Assembly (NCBI GenBank): GCA_023101885.1
Contig: JALPQD010000224.1
Coordinates: 1,132,638-1,196,637, forward strand
Direction of reading: 5' to 3'
Length of the DNA stretch: 64,000 nt
Origin: Typhlomys cinereus
Taxonomy: Eukaryota > Chordata > Mammalia > Rodentia > Platacanthomyidae
Position numbers and translations under genes: made by a program. This document shows positions 48,845 to 59,440 of this stretch, piece by piece. A model generated the notes under the pieces. The model was not told the origin of the DNA. It was given only the letters and a program-made list of their open reading frames with translations, and made no database searches. Each line of letters begins with the position of its first letter. Position 1 is the stretch's first letter.

Positions 48845-49916
48845 TTATATTTGCCTTCTGTTCTCCTGGATATGCCTGTTTTTTTCTTCACGCTTGAGTA
48901 TCATTTCTAGCAATTTTTGAAGGCCTGGTTTGGTGGACATGTATCCCTTAAAGTTGTCTTTGTGCTGGAAAATTTTTCTTTCTCCCTCGATCATGACTGA
49001 TAGTTTTGCAGGGTAAATCAGCCTGGGTTGACATTTTTGCTCATTCAATACTTGAAGTATGTCTCTCCAAGCTCTTCTTGCTTTTACTGTTTCGACTGAG
49101 AAGTCATTTGTTATTTTAATAGGTTTGCCTTTAAAAGTGACTTGTTTTTTCTCCCTTGAAGCTCTCAGCACCAGTTCTTTATCTTGAATGTGGAGTGTTT
49201 TAACTATTATTTGCCGCGGTGTGCTTCTAGTTTGGTCGTATTCTGTTTGGGGTGCGGAATGCCTCTTGTATATGAATGGGCCTCTCTTCTTTAGATGAGG
49301 AAAGTTTTCCTTGATGATCGTTTGAAAAATTTCCTCAGGGGTGTATGGATTTTGAGATCTTGCTCCGGTATTTCCATGAATACGCATGTTAGGCTTCTTC
49401 AGGTGTCCCATATCTCTTGGATATTCTCTCACTCAGTAGCTTTTTTGGCTTTAACAACCTCTTCCATTGAGCTGGCTAGTACTCCCACTTTATCTTCAAG
49501 GTCTGAAATTCGTGTTTCTGCTTCATTAGTTCTGTTGATAAGACTCTCTGTGGCGTTCTGGGTTGAAGATAACTTGTCTTTTTAGCTCAGTTTTAAACTC
49601 TGCTTGAGTTTGTTTTAACTGTTCTATGCCGCTTTTTGTTTCTTGCAACTGTTTTTCTCAACTCCTCCAGATGTCTGTTTGTGTCCTCTTCAAAGCGATT
49701 GTTCGATATGTTTCCTCCCGGATTTCCTCTTTCATAGTATTGACACATGGTAATATCATATTTTGAAAGTCGTTATCCTGGTCAGGCTTTCTTGGCCTTT
49801 TTCCGCGGGTTGTTCTTTTTGGAGTCTAACATTATGGGATTAATTTCTTCAGTGGGAGATTTGTTTACTTAAGTGTTGCTTCTCATGGATTTGCACTTTG
49901 ACTTTGGCATTGTCAT
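48845..49916 (-). pseudogene. L1 ORF1 (RNA-binding chaperone), broken
   Basis: The C-terminal 195 codons (49432-48845) contain the RRM and C-terminal domains, with MRIHG, YTPEEIFQTIIKENFPHL, KTLHIQDKELVLRASREKKQV and an RRAWRDILQVL segment, typical of L1 ORF1p. The likely start is the ATG at 49916, but it runs only about 15 codons before a TAA. The coiled-coil part (49440-49880) is split between frames. It lies 50 bp upstream of ORF2 on the same strand, as usual for L1. Confidence 0.85.
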
Positions 49917-49959
49917 TTTAACTCTTAAGATCTCTCAATTTCACTAAACTGAATTATTT

Positions 49960-50945
49960 GGCCGGGTGTGGTGTGGCGGGGCCTGAACGGGGACTTACCT
50001 AGGGACGGGTTGAGGCCCGGGTGGACCGCGCGTGTCCCGACTGGCGGAGCGGGGTGGGGCAAAGGGAGGATGCGCAGGGGGAGTGCTCCTCGTTCCCGGG
50101 GCCCCCGCGCGGCCCGGCTGGATGGCGGGAGTCGAGCCGGGTCCCCGTGGGCTGACCTGGGGTCCTAGAGCGCCGTTTGAGGCCCGGCTGGATCTCGCCT
50201 ACGCGTCCCACCGGCGGAGCGGGGGTGGGGCGAAAGAGGGAGGCTGCTGCGCGTCGGAGTGGAGCTATTTAACCGAGGGCAGCTGGGGCGGGGCCCGGCG
50301 CGCAGGGGGAGGTGCTCCTCGTTCCCTGGGCCCCCGCGCGGCTCCGGCTGGATGGGCGGGAGTCGAGCCGGGTCCCCGTGGGCTGACCTGGGGTCCTAGA
50401 GCGCGCGTTGAGGCCCGGCTGGATCTCCCTACGCGTCCCGACCGGCGGAGCGGGGGGTGGGGCGAAAGAGGGAGGCTGCGCGCGTCGGAGTGGAGCTATT
50501 TAACCCGAGGGCAGCTGGGGCGGGCCCGGGCGCAGGGGGAGGTGCTCCTCGTTCCCTGGGCCCCCGCGCGGCTCCGGCTGGATGGCGGGAGTCCGGAGCC
50601 GGGTCCCCGTGGGCTGACCTGGGGTCCTAGAGCGCGCGGTTGAGGCCCGGCTGGATCTCGCCTACGCGTCCCGACCGGCGAGCGGGGGTGGGGCGAAAGA
50701 GGGAGGCTGCGCGCGTCGGAGTGGAGCATTTAACCCGAGGGCAGCTGGGGCGGGGCCCGGGCGCAGGGGGAGGTGCTCCTCGTTTCCCTGGCCCCCGCCG
50801 GCTTCCGGCTGGAGGCTGGGAGTCGGAGGTCGGAGCGGGTCCCCGTGGGCTGACCCTGGTTTCCTAGAGCGCGCGTTGAGGCCCGGCTGGATCTCGCGCA
50901 GGTCGTCCCGACCCGCGGGCGGGGGGCGGGGCGAAGAAGGGAGGC
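49960..50945 (-). promoter_or_regulatory. L1 5' UTR: about four GC-rich 231-bp promoter monomers
   Basis: Tandem CpG-rich units anchored by GTCCCCGTGGGCTGACC at about 50141, 50372, 50603 and 50839, giving spacings of 231, 231 and 236 bp. The monomer nearest ORF1 is shortened by an internal deletion (about 50070-50090). Tandem 5' monomers are the known promoter architecture of several rodent L1 families. On the plus strand each complete unit has a GGAG-CTATTTAAC-like AT motif flanked by GC boxes. Long open frames here (up to 203 codons) are by-products of high GC. Confidence 0.85.
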
Positions 50946-52315
50946 CCAAAGCATGTAGTCTTGACAATGTGATATGGCTACTTTTTAGTTGTCTTCAGAG
51001 TTTGAAAAAAGGCAAAGAATCAAGCAGGAAGAGCCAAACTGTGAGTCTGATGATGAAAAATACATGCCAAACTTAAGAGTTGAACCAGGAAGAAGCAGAG
51101 ACAAATGGCTGTTAGAGAGTGCTCCATTTGTAAATCAAGCCTGCTTTCAATTTGAATATAGGAGAGGCCCTAGCTTGAGGGCAAGATCCTCAGGGAAGGC
51201 TCCCACTCATAAGAATGCAAATCCTTTCAGAAGACTGGAGCTAAAAGGTGGAGTTTCAAAGCAAGAGTTGGTTTCTCTTGCAAGGCAACTGCCCAGGAGT
51301 GAAAGAGATGGTCAACATAGAGAAGCAGAATCAGCTGTGATTCAAAGGGGCCAATCTTGGCAAAGTCGTCCACGTGGTTCTGATTTTAGAGGCATCAGTG
51401 ATGCAAAAGGGAGGTGATCGTGGAGTCCTCCTCCAAGATTTAAAAAACTGGCAGATCCAGGCATTACGAGGCAAGAAGACTGCATTTAGAGGCCCAGAGG
51501 GCAGGTTTTGCTGTGGAGTTAAAGCCTGTTTTGCCATTGAGAAGTAAGATGTAAGAGATTCCAGAGATAAAGTGGGACACCTGCCAAGGAGAGCTGTATA
51601 CCCGGGGAGGAGTCAGCCCAAGAGAGTGACGAGTTCTATGGGCAGCTGCGTTGGAGGGTGGAGCCAAAGCCCTTTGGAACTGAGATGATTTCACAAGAGG
51701 CTCACCGTTGGACTTGGAGCTACAAAATTTAGGGTTTGTTCTGCTGGTTTTCGGTTTTGTTATGGACCAATCTTTCCTGGATATGCCCCCAGTCCTTCCT
51801 TTTGGAATGGGAAGTTTTTTTGTGCCATTGTATGTCGGAAGTATGTAATTTGTATTTTGATTTTACAGGAGGCTTTGGACTTTGGAGTTTTGGACTGTGT
51901 TGGGACTACTGATGCAGTCTATGAAGACTTTTAAAGTTGGACTGAGTATGGTTTGCATAATGAGATGGCAATGAGCCTGTGGGGGCCAGGGGTGGACTGT
52001 CATCGTTTGAAATGTGTCCCCCACAGTCTCATGTGTTTAGCAAGGTCATAGCACCTTGAGAAGTGAAGCCTTGCTGGAGGAAGACAGTCACAAGGGATGG
52101 GCCTTGAGGTGGTTAGTCCCACCCTACTCTAGGAGAAGTCAGCCTTTGCAGCAAGTAGTCTGCAGCTCTCAGCTTCCAGATGATGCTGTGACTTAGCCTC
52201 CCAGCTTTGGCCAGCAGCCATGCCGCTTCCATTATGAGAAACTGTATCTTCCCTCTGGAACCGTAAGCTGAATAAATCTCCCTTTCTCCCTTAAAAAAAA
52301 AAAAAAAAAAAAAAA
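50946..52315 (+). mobile_element. MaLR copy with poly(A) tail (processed retrocopy)
   Basis: MaLR interior (50946-51997) followed by the 3' LTR from 51998 (TGTCATCGTTTGAAATGTG, preceded by a purine-rich GGGGGCCAGGGGTGGAC). The LTR stops 17 nt after AATAAA (52271-52276) and continues as 23 A residues (52293-52315). The matching LTR at 35602-35958 continues with genuine U5 sequence past this point. The copy thus ends exactly like a polyadenylated transcript, implying retroposition by L1 machinery rather than normal LTR integration. The 5' end is truncated and abuts the 5' end of the L1 head to head. Confidence 0.8.
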
Positions 52316-52469
52316 GCCTATTATGGAATGAATTTTATCTCCTCTAATTTTTTTATTGCCATTAGTATATCTGAACATTATTTTATTTGAACATGAGGTT
52401 ATTTATTTGCTTATTTTCTCTGTTGTTTTCTTTTCAGACATAGGCTCTTTTAGGTATTTTTGTTTTGGT
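52316..52469. other. Unassigned AT-rich sequence
   Basis: I see no gene or repeat that I recognise between the poly(A) tail and the B4-like SINE. Confidence 0.4.
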
Positions 52470-52697
52470 TTAGTTTTTGTTTTTTTGAGTCAGGGTCTCA
52501 TGCAGATCAGTGTGGCCTGGCACTTGCCCTGCAGTTGTGGGTGACCTTGAACTTCTGATCCTTCTTTCTCCATCTTTCAATTGCTGGTATTACAAGCATG
52601 GGCTACCACATGTAATTTATGTAGTGCTAGGAATCAAACTCAGGGTTCCCATATATGCTAAGTAAATATTCTATCAGTAGTGTTACAGCCCCAGTCC
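52470..52697 (-). repeat. B4-type SINE (ID plus B1), antisense
   Basis: The plus strand begins T-rich, then GAGTCAGGGTCTCATGCAGA and a GGTATTACAAGCATGGGCTA segment, the antisense of a B1 (7SL-derived) unit. It continues into GAATCAAACTCAGGG...TACAGCCCCAG, the antisense of an ID (tRNA-derived) unit. The ID-B1 fusion is the rodent B4 structure and is a main reason for calling this rodent DNA. Old and degenerate. Confidence 0.75.
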
Positions 52698-54595
52698 TGG
52701 ACATACTTAAGTTAAAATAAAGTTTTATTGGAAAGGTCTTAATCAAATTTGACTGGATTCTTCATAAAAGGAGAAAGTAAGGACAACTAGGTCCACACAG
52801 AATGAAGAAGACATTCAGAGAGAAAACAGGGCTATCTACAACCAAATAGAAGCCTCATAAGAAACCAACCCAACAATGTCTTTATTAACTCTAGAATTGT
52901 GAAACAACAAATTTTTATTCTTTAGGCTGCTCAGCTTGTGGTATTTTGTTACAAAAGTGGGAGCAGACATACCAATCCCAATAATAACCACAATAAAGAG
53001 CCTTCATGGTCTCCATTCCACAGACAAAGAAACAGAGGCAAAAAGGTTTTCACTCAAAGCCACATAAATGTTAAGTATGTTTAGTAGTCTGCAGAACTTG
53101 ATCCTTTACCCGGAACTCTGATTGGACAGTCTCTGTCCCTGGGCGGGGCTTGCTTTCAGAGGGATGTTTGACAGGAGTTGGACTCCCAATAAGAACACTG
53201 CGAGTGTCTGGGTTTCCAGTTATCATCTCTGTTGCTTATTATTTTCTCCAGGGAGGAATCCTTGGGTTCCTGCACAGCAGAAACATGCTTGACTCTCATC
53301 ATTTGAAATCAAGGCATGGGAAGGACGACGACAATGAAGTCTCATAGTTCCTTCCCTGAATTTCATGCTAAACCCTGAGTGTGCATCTTCATTTTCCAAA
53401 TCGTGAGTCTTTCTAACAAATGTCTCTAGAAAGTATACCCTTGGTATGTACAGTGATAGTCAGGGTGGTGGAGAGAACGAGGGACAGTGGCTCTGACACA
53501 CACAATGGAAGAGATAGTGTGATTTCTCTCATCACAGCTTTCAACAGATACCTGAGCCCAAGCCTCACACTTCAATCCGACCATCAAAAGTACCTAATGC
53601 TTCAGCTTCTGGGTCCTAATCTCCTGTTGCAACCTTGCTACTGATGTTCCTGCAGTCTCTGGGGCTATCACCACTGTGGCCTCTCTTATTTTCTGTAACA
53701 CTGAACTTCTCTGTTCATGGTTGTTTCCTTTTTGATTTTATTCTGAAATTCTTCTGTCTTTCTTTTGGCCATGCTTGTGAGTTTGTCTTGAGAAAGAAAA
53801 TACTCTAGCATTTTGCTAAATTTAATCTAATATTTTCCTAGATTTTCTCACAACATCGGTTCCTCGAAGTTGCGTAAGGATTGGTTTCTCTTAAACTTCT
53901 TCCTGCCTTTGACTTGATTAACTTGCTTGTATTAGATGGGGCATGTAAAGCGAATACAGAATTGTAATGGCTCATATGTGCGTTCTGATGATTCTGATAT
54001 GGTTACAGACATTCTTTCCTAAGTGAATATAGTCCATGCCAAGTAAATTGGAAACATATAGATCAGTTCCTCCACATGATGTTGTTTCACTTTAGAAAAA
54101 TATTTTCTAGTAAAACAGATGTACAAGATGAACTACTAACCAACCAAATAAGCTGAAAACTGGCACTTTTCAAACACCTACTATATGAAAAGGGTCAGAT
54201 ATCGTTTAGTGGTGGATTATCAGGCATATGTGAGGCACTACTTCAATCCTCAGAACTCATCCCTCCTTCCCACTGTCTTATGCAAATAATAGAGCTTCAT
54301 TTAGATTTTAAGATATTTGCTGCCAGTGGGTTACTGTGTCCCCTGAATCAAACTGGTATTGACATTGGTGCATGTGGCGAGAAAACAAATTCAGATGTCT
54401 TTGCTAAGTACCCATTGCAAAAGACTTCCTAACCACCACCCCTGACAAAATAATGCAAGAGACATTTTATGCCATTGGTAGGTGTGCACCTAGCTGGTGC
54501 AAATCTGTTGCAAAGCATTAAGATTCATTTAGGATAATATTTAGTTAAAATAATCACAGAAGAGCCTTAGCAATCATAAGTATCTTTGTTTACTC
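52698..54595. other. Apparently unique sequence without recognised gene
   Basis: Roughly 1.9 kb with no repeat family or coding exon that I can identify; frames are short. A small GC-richer patch at 53101-53160 has an inverted CCAAT box (ATTGG, 53121-53125) and a GC box (GGGCGGGG, 53141-53148) 20 bp apart. This could be a relic promoter or chance. Confidence 0.4.
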
Positions 54596-54850
54596 AGTCT
54601 CTCTCCCTCTCCTTTTCTTGTCATCATCCTCCTCTTTCTCTTTCTCCTCTTCTTTCTTCTTTCTCCTGCTTTCTTTCTGACCTCGGCTTCTTGGTTCTTT
54701 TCTTTTCTTTTATTCTTTCTTTTCTTCTTTAGTTTTTGTCTTTTCTTTTTCTCTTTTCTCTCTCTCTTCTCTCTCTCTTTCTCCCTCTCTTTCTCTCTCT
54801 CTCCCTCCCTTTCTCTTTTTCTCCTTCTCTCTTTTCTTTCTTCCCTTTTC
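54596..54850 (+). repeat. Pyrimidine (CT/CTTT) tract
   Basis: About 250 bp composed almost entirely of C and T (TCTCTCCCTCTCC, TTTCTTTTC and similar), forming a long polypyrimidine strand directly before an antisense B1 fragment. Confidence 0.9.
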
Positions 54851-54965
54851 TCAGACTGGCTCTCATCTTACTATGCAGATCTAACCTATTTGGAATTCAC
54901 CAAGTAGTCCAGGTTCACAAATGCCGGGATTACATGCATAAGCCACTATTCCTGGCTTCACATAT
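54851..54965 (-). repeat. B1 SINE fragment, antisense
   Basis: CAGACTGGCTCTCATCTTAC and ATGCCGGGATTACATGCATA are typical of antisense B1 (7SL-derived) sequence. The pyrimidine tract before it is probably the expanded antisense A tail. Confidence 0.7.
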
Positions 54966-55139
54966 TTTCGTGTCATGTTATTTTTGGTTGTTCTTCCATT
55001 TACAAAAGTATAGGCCTACATCAAATCTTGACTGAAGTACAGAAAACTTGATTTAATGGATCCTGGAAGAAATAAAGTCTATGGAGTTGATATGTAAAGC
55101 TTGTGGGAAGAAGAGAAGAAGAGGACTTACAGAAGACTA

Positions 55140-55425
55140 TAAGGCATAAGTGCAGAAGGAACGCAAAATTTCTTTCATCGAAAAAGGATGGAAGAGAACA
55201 AAGAACGTAGAAGAGAGGAAGAAGCAAGAGAATCTAGGGAGAGAGAAGAAGCAGGGGCACGATGGAGGCTCGGAGGAGGAGGAGGAGAGGAGGAGGAGCG
55301 AGGAGGAGGAGGAGGAGAGGGAGAAGAAGAAAGATGATACTCTTACCTCTTCTTCTCTCCTTTATCCTCCTCCTCCTCATCCTCCTCCTCTCTTCTCTTC
55401 TCTCTCTCTCTCTCTTTCTAGGAAC
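55140..55425. repeat. Purine tract followed by complementary pyrimidine tract
   Basis: A G/A-rich stretch with repeated GGA and GAG units (about 55180-55335) is followed, after a short spacer, by a C/T-rich stretch with repeated TCC units (about 55345-55420). The two are roughly reverse complements, giving an inverted repeat of simple-sequence type. Confidence 0.85.
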
Positions 55426-55490
55426 CAAACCTAGGACTTAGTGCTTTCAAAGTCCATGCTATACTATTATTGAGTATACCCATCCAACAA
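55421..55490 (-). repeat. ID/B4 SINE remnant, antisense
   Basis: AGGAACCAAACCTAGGACTT and the text after it resemble the antisense tRNA-like part of an ID or B4 element; the adjoining CT tract would be its expanded tail. Short and degenerate. Confidence 0.45.
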
Positions 55491-56640
55491 CAAAACAATA
55501 TATCCTGGAATTATTTTATGGATAATTCTAAATTTTTATGTGTTTATTATAAATATTTCATGACTTAGAACAAGGAAAATTCTCTAAAGTTTTTTTTAGT
55601 CATTTCAGTCTTTAAGAACATGCAGATAGGATTCACATAGCAATTCTTTTGTGTTAAATAAGGTGCTACTTATTTTGCTAACTGGAGAAGAACATTGAAT
55701 TTGTCAAAATATGTAAAATCCAATAAAACTAGGCTTCCTACTTCTGGCTGTTTACTTTAGCCATTATGCAACTGGGAAGAGGCAAACAGAGAGTGCTTTC
55801 TTTCAGTTGCAGCTTGAATAATGTGGAAAACCGCAGACCATGGGCGAATTCCTCTACTTTTGTAAATGTGCTGAGAAGTCTGCATTTAATTAAGAATTAA
55901 TGGAGTGAGCAGCACTATTTTTATAGCAATGGTGATTTTAACAATGATCCTTGTGAAAACATCATAAGAAAAAAAGTTAATTTTACTTCTTGCTAAAGTA
56001 AGATTTTACTCGCATCGTAAGAGGACGGGAGAAGCAGAACAGCAATCTCTTCTTTCACTGCAGTTTCCCCTGAGTGGTACCTTTCAAATAATATTTCAAA
56101 GGTGATATGTATGGTGACAATGTTATTAAAACTGTTATGAAAAGACTTTACAGGAAGCAGGTGAAATCAAGATCAGTGAACTTCTTGAGAGAAACAAGTT
56201 TCTTCCCTGAAGGCCATCCTGCAGTGTCCCTCACAGGCTTGGTCTCCTTGTTAGGATGTACTTAGACTGCTGCCTACTCTGACTCCTCTCATTGTGAAAG
56301 TTTCAAAGTACTTTATGGATACAGTCTATGCTCACTTTGTCCTCTCCACCCATGAGTTCTGAATGTATGTGGGAAAAAAGCATCTCCATTGAACACATAC
56401 AGATTATTTTTCTCGCTATTCCCTGAACAATACAGTATAGCATCTATTTACATGATATTATCTATTATAAGTCATCTAGAGTTAAAGTATATGGGGGGAT
56501 GGATATATGCACGTACTCTGTCACTTTATATAAGGAGTGGATTGGGACTAGGTGAGAGTCCTCAAAGCAATGTCCTGGCCTTGTGGTGCATATGTACTAG
56601 AAAAAAAAAAAGGTGCTTGCAGTGTCCTTTGTGAGGAAAT
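55491..56640. other. Unassigned AT-rich sequence
   Basis: I recognise no gene, repeat family or regulatory signal in this stretch. Confidence 0.4.
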
Positions 56641-56648
56641 GTAGCTAG

Positions 56649-56752
56649 TACACACACACACACACACACATACACACATGTGCACGCACACATGCATACA
56701 TACATATATACAATGTATATAAATAATGTGTGTGTGTGTGTGTGCGTGCAGA
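56649..56752. repeat. (CA)n / (TG)n compound microsatellite
   Basis: (AC)n at about 56650-56698, an AT-rich centre with ACATATATACAATGTATAT, then (TG)n at about 56728-56748. The two dinucleotide blocks are reverse complements, so the strand can fold on itself. Confidence 0.9.
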
Positions 56753-57263
56753 TTTAACATTGAAATTCTGTAATTTTCATGGGTTTTATTTTCTTCTCCA
56801 TTGGCTTTGGCAAGAACAAGCTTATCTTTGGGGTGGATCTCATTTGTTGTGAAATACTAGTCATCCATCTGAGCTCTTCTGGTCATTCGAAGGCAGGTGA
56901 CACCCTGCCTCCTCTGAGTTTAGCCACCAGCATCCTGCACTGTGTGCAGTGAGGGTTTTCAGTGGTTTTGGTTCTGATCCACTTTGCCACTATAACCAGA
57001 TCTGGAAGATCAAAGAGAGACACAGAACTTTATTCCTATGGGAATGACTATTTAATCATCCTTTCAAATTCAAGGAATCCAACTCCTTAGACCTGACCTG
57101 CCTTTGACATCAAAACTTTAGATTCCCCCTTCAACCACCGATAAGACTACCTACTTTATTTCTATTCTAGTAAAAACTCACAAGCTGTTAACAACTTTCT
57201 GAGAAGAGAAGCCAGTGTTCAGAAAAGAAAAAGCAGGTTACATTTCTTGTTGAAGAATTAACT
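56753..57263. other. Unassigned sequence
   Basis: No repeat family or coding exon recognised. Confidence 0.4.
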
Positions 57264-57602
57264 TGTGCTGTGCTTTGAATATGAGTTTACCCCCACGTGC
57301 TCATGTGTTTGAACACCCCATAGGCGCATGTGTTCAGGGACATTGTGGCACTTGTAGGAGGTGAAACTTTGCTGGAGGGTCAGCCTTGAGTTTTGGTGCC
57401 CAACACTGCTTCCTCTAGGTTTGTTCTTGCTCTCTCTGCCGCCCTAATGTCTGTGGTGACCTGAATTGGTCTTCTGCTTCTGCTTTTAGCCATGCCTTCT
57501 GTTATTTGATTCCCACCATAAGGGACTGTATCCCTGCTGGAACCATAAGCTCAAAAATCTTCCTTTAAGCTGGTTGAGTCTGTTTTCTTGCAGCACTAGA
57601 AA
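57264..57602 (+). repeat. MaLR-type LTR, second family
   Basis: It starts TGTGCTGTGCTTTGAATATG and contains CTCATGTGTTTGAACACC and GGGACTGTATCCCTGCTGG, text typical of rodent MaLR LTRs. The polyadenylation-like region is degenerate (AGCTCAAAAATCTTCC). It differs clearly from the 35602 and 51998 LTRs. Confidence 0.7.
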
Positions 57603-58131
57603 GAAAGGAGAATGTCAGCAAAAGTTTGCTAACAGGCCAATTTAGCAGTGGGGGGGGGAGTTTACTAAGATATCAAATTTTTTGATTTTTTTATCAATGA
57701 TTCTAGGTTATTATTGACATAATAAGATAGCAACTCCAGTTATAGTTGAGGTTTTGAATGTGGACTTCACTAGCCCTGATGTGGTGTGTAGCTATGATCT
57801 GGCAAGTACTTCTTGATGACTCTGTCAGCTAACTTAACAGGAATCAGCTTACTTTCAAAATAGCAGAGATAGGAGGCTATTTTGCTGACTTGTATAGGGA
57901 TTACTGGTTCATTTCTGTTAAGATATGGTTTGGAGGGAACTGGATCATTTTGTAATTATAGGACACTGTCCTAGTGCATTATCATGATGAAATTACACCA
58001 GGGGGTGTTTCCTACCATAAACTGTAAACTGAATAATTCTTCCTTTAAGCTGGTTGAGTGTGAGTGCTTTCTTGCAGCACTAGAAAGAAGAATGTCTTCC
58101 AAATTTTGCTAATAGGCCAATTTAGCCATGT
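57603..58131 (+). repeat. MaLR-associated segment with a repeated 3' LTR end
   Basis: The text from ACCATAA through TTCCTTTAAGCTGGTTGAGT, CTTGCAGCACTAGAAAGAA and a further 45 bp (GCTAAYAGGCCAATTTAGC) occurs at 57541-57650 and again at 58014-58131. Since the shared part includes sequence beyond the LTR end, it looks like a local direct duplication rather than two LTRs of one element. Confidence 0.6.
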
Positions 58132-59440
58132 CAAATATCTGTCACAGAAAGAGGTCCTTAAGAATTCAATCATCATGGATATTTGAGAATATTATTTTGA
58201 AAGTTAGGGATAAATTTCATCACTTTGTATGGCCCATTGCAAAGAAAGAATCTGTACATAATACCTGGGAATGCTGTTTCTGCCATTCACTGGAAACCTT
58301 TATAGCTGTAATATTTGAATAGAGCCGAGACCCAAAAATGCAACAGAAGATCTTTCTGCAATTCTAGGTAATACTTTGTAGTAATGATACTCAATGATGT
58401 CAAGCACGTATTTTGCTGGAGGATATACAGAACTTTTTGGCAAGTTAACAATGATGACCTTTAGGTATTTGGAGCAGGACTTGGCTTTTTCTGACAACTA
58501 TTCTTGACTTTAAAAATTATCTTTTAGCTTGCTCTGGTGTGACAAAGACAAAACACCTGGACTTGGAAAATAGGTGAATATTTATCATAAACTTAGACAT
58601 ACTCATGTCATTCCACAGTAAGATGTTAATGATATACATGAGATAGGGCCAAAAGTGTCAAGACACACACATAAGTCAGATGAACTCAGACATCCATGGT
58701 AGATGATGTTTTCCCTCTTACTGACTGCATTTATAATTTCACTGGGTGAATTCTCTATGATTAAGTAAAAGGGAAGGGAAAAGAATGGGTGTAATCCATA
58801 ATAGATGGCTTGTGAAGGACCAATAGAAATGAGTGGCTTTCAGGGTTTCGGGCTCTCTTGGCCTTCATCCCATCTTAAAACTTCTCTAAGTGGACCAGGT
58901 CTAAGCATGATGACCTGTGATACTGTCCCAGGGCTGAAAAATATGAAAGACAGAAAAGGAAAGAAACACACAGAGACAGAAATAGAAAAGTGTGGCTGAA
59001 ATAGGTGAGGAGAGCCACTGTGCCCCAAAGGGAGAATGGTGAAAATCCATCGCACAAGATTTTATTTATACATAAATAATCAGGGGGTTAGGACCAACTT
59101 GAGATGCCAGCAAATCAACATTCCTGACACTTAGTATGGGCCAGACAGAGGCAGCCTATATATGAGATGCTTCTGATAAAGAGAAACCTTAAGAGCTCAG
59201 ATTATGGCTTTAATTCTTTAGGACTCCAGAAAGCACCCACCAGTGGGTTAAACTACCATTTCTGTGCTTCCATTTTCCAGGGAAAACTGATGAGTTTAAC
59301 TCCTCTCTGCCTTCCATGCCTTTTATCAAGGAATAAGATTTACTTTTCAGCAGGCAGCATTCAGCACACTGCTTTCTTTTAGGTGGCCCTCTACATGTAG
59401 TTTCTGTATTACACCCTCCCCTAGGGATGGTACTGAACAA
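58132..59440. other. Unassigned sequence, possible old LTR parts
   Basis: I see no recognisable coding exon. Around 59055-59160 a minus-strand AATAAA (59061-59066 region) and TATATA text (about 59158) suggest an old antisense LTR, but I cannot define ends. Confidence 0.3.

Larger units (their letters stand above)
43987..50945 (-). mobile_element. Near full-length L1 retrotransposon
   Basis: A minus-strand L1 of about 6.96 kb: poly(A) tail (28 T on the plus strand, 43987-44014), 3' UTR (44015-44972), ORF2, ORF1 and a 5' UTR of tandem GC-rich monomers. Both ORFs carry frameshifts or stops, so this copy is not autonomous, but the preserved 5' monomers and long tail suggest a fairly young insertion. 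No target duplication was found: the flanks at 43970-43986 and after 50945 do not match. Confidence 0.92.

Noticed and set aside
43987..50945. Active, intact L1
   Set aside because: ORF2 breaks at about 47103 and further on, and ORF1 has a stop about 15 codons after its likely start.
49968..50967. Long GC-rich open frames on both strands (up to 203 codons)
   Set aside because: They coincide with the L1 5' monomers and repeat with the same period; few stops are expected in such GC-rich DNA.
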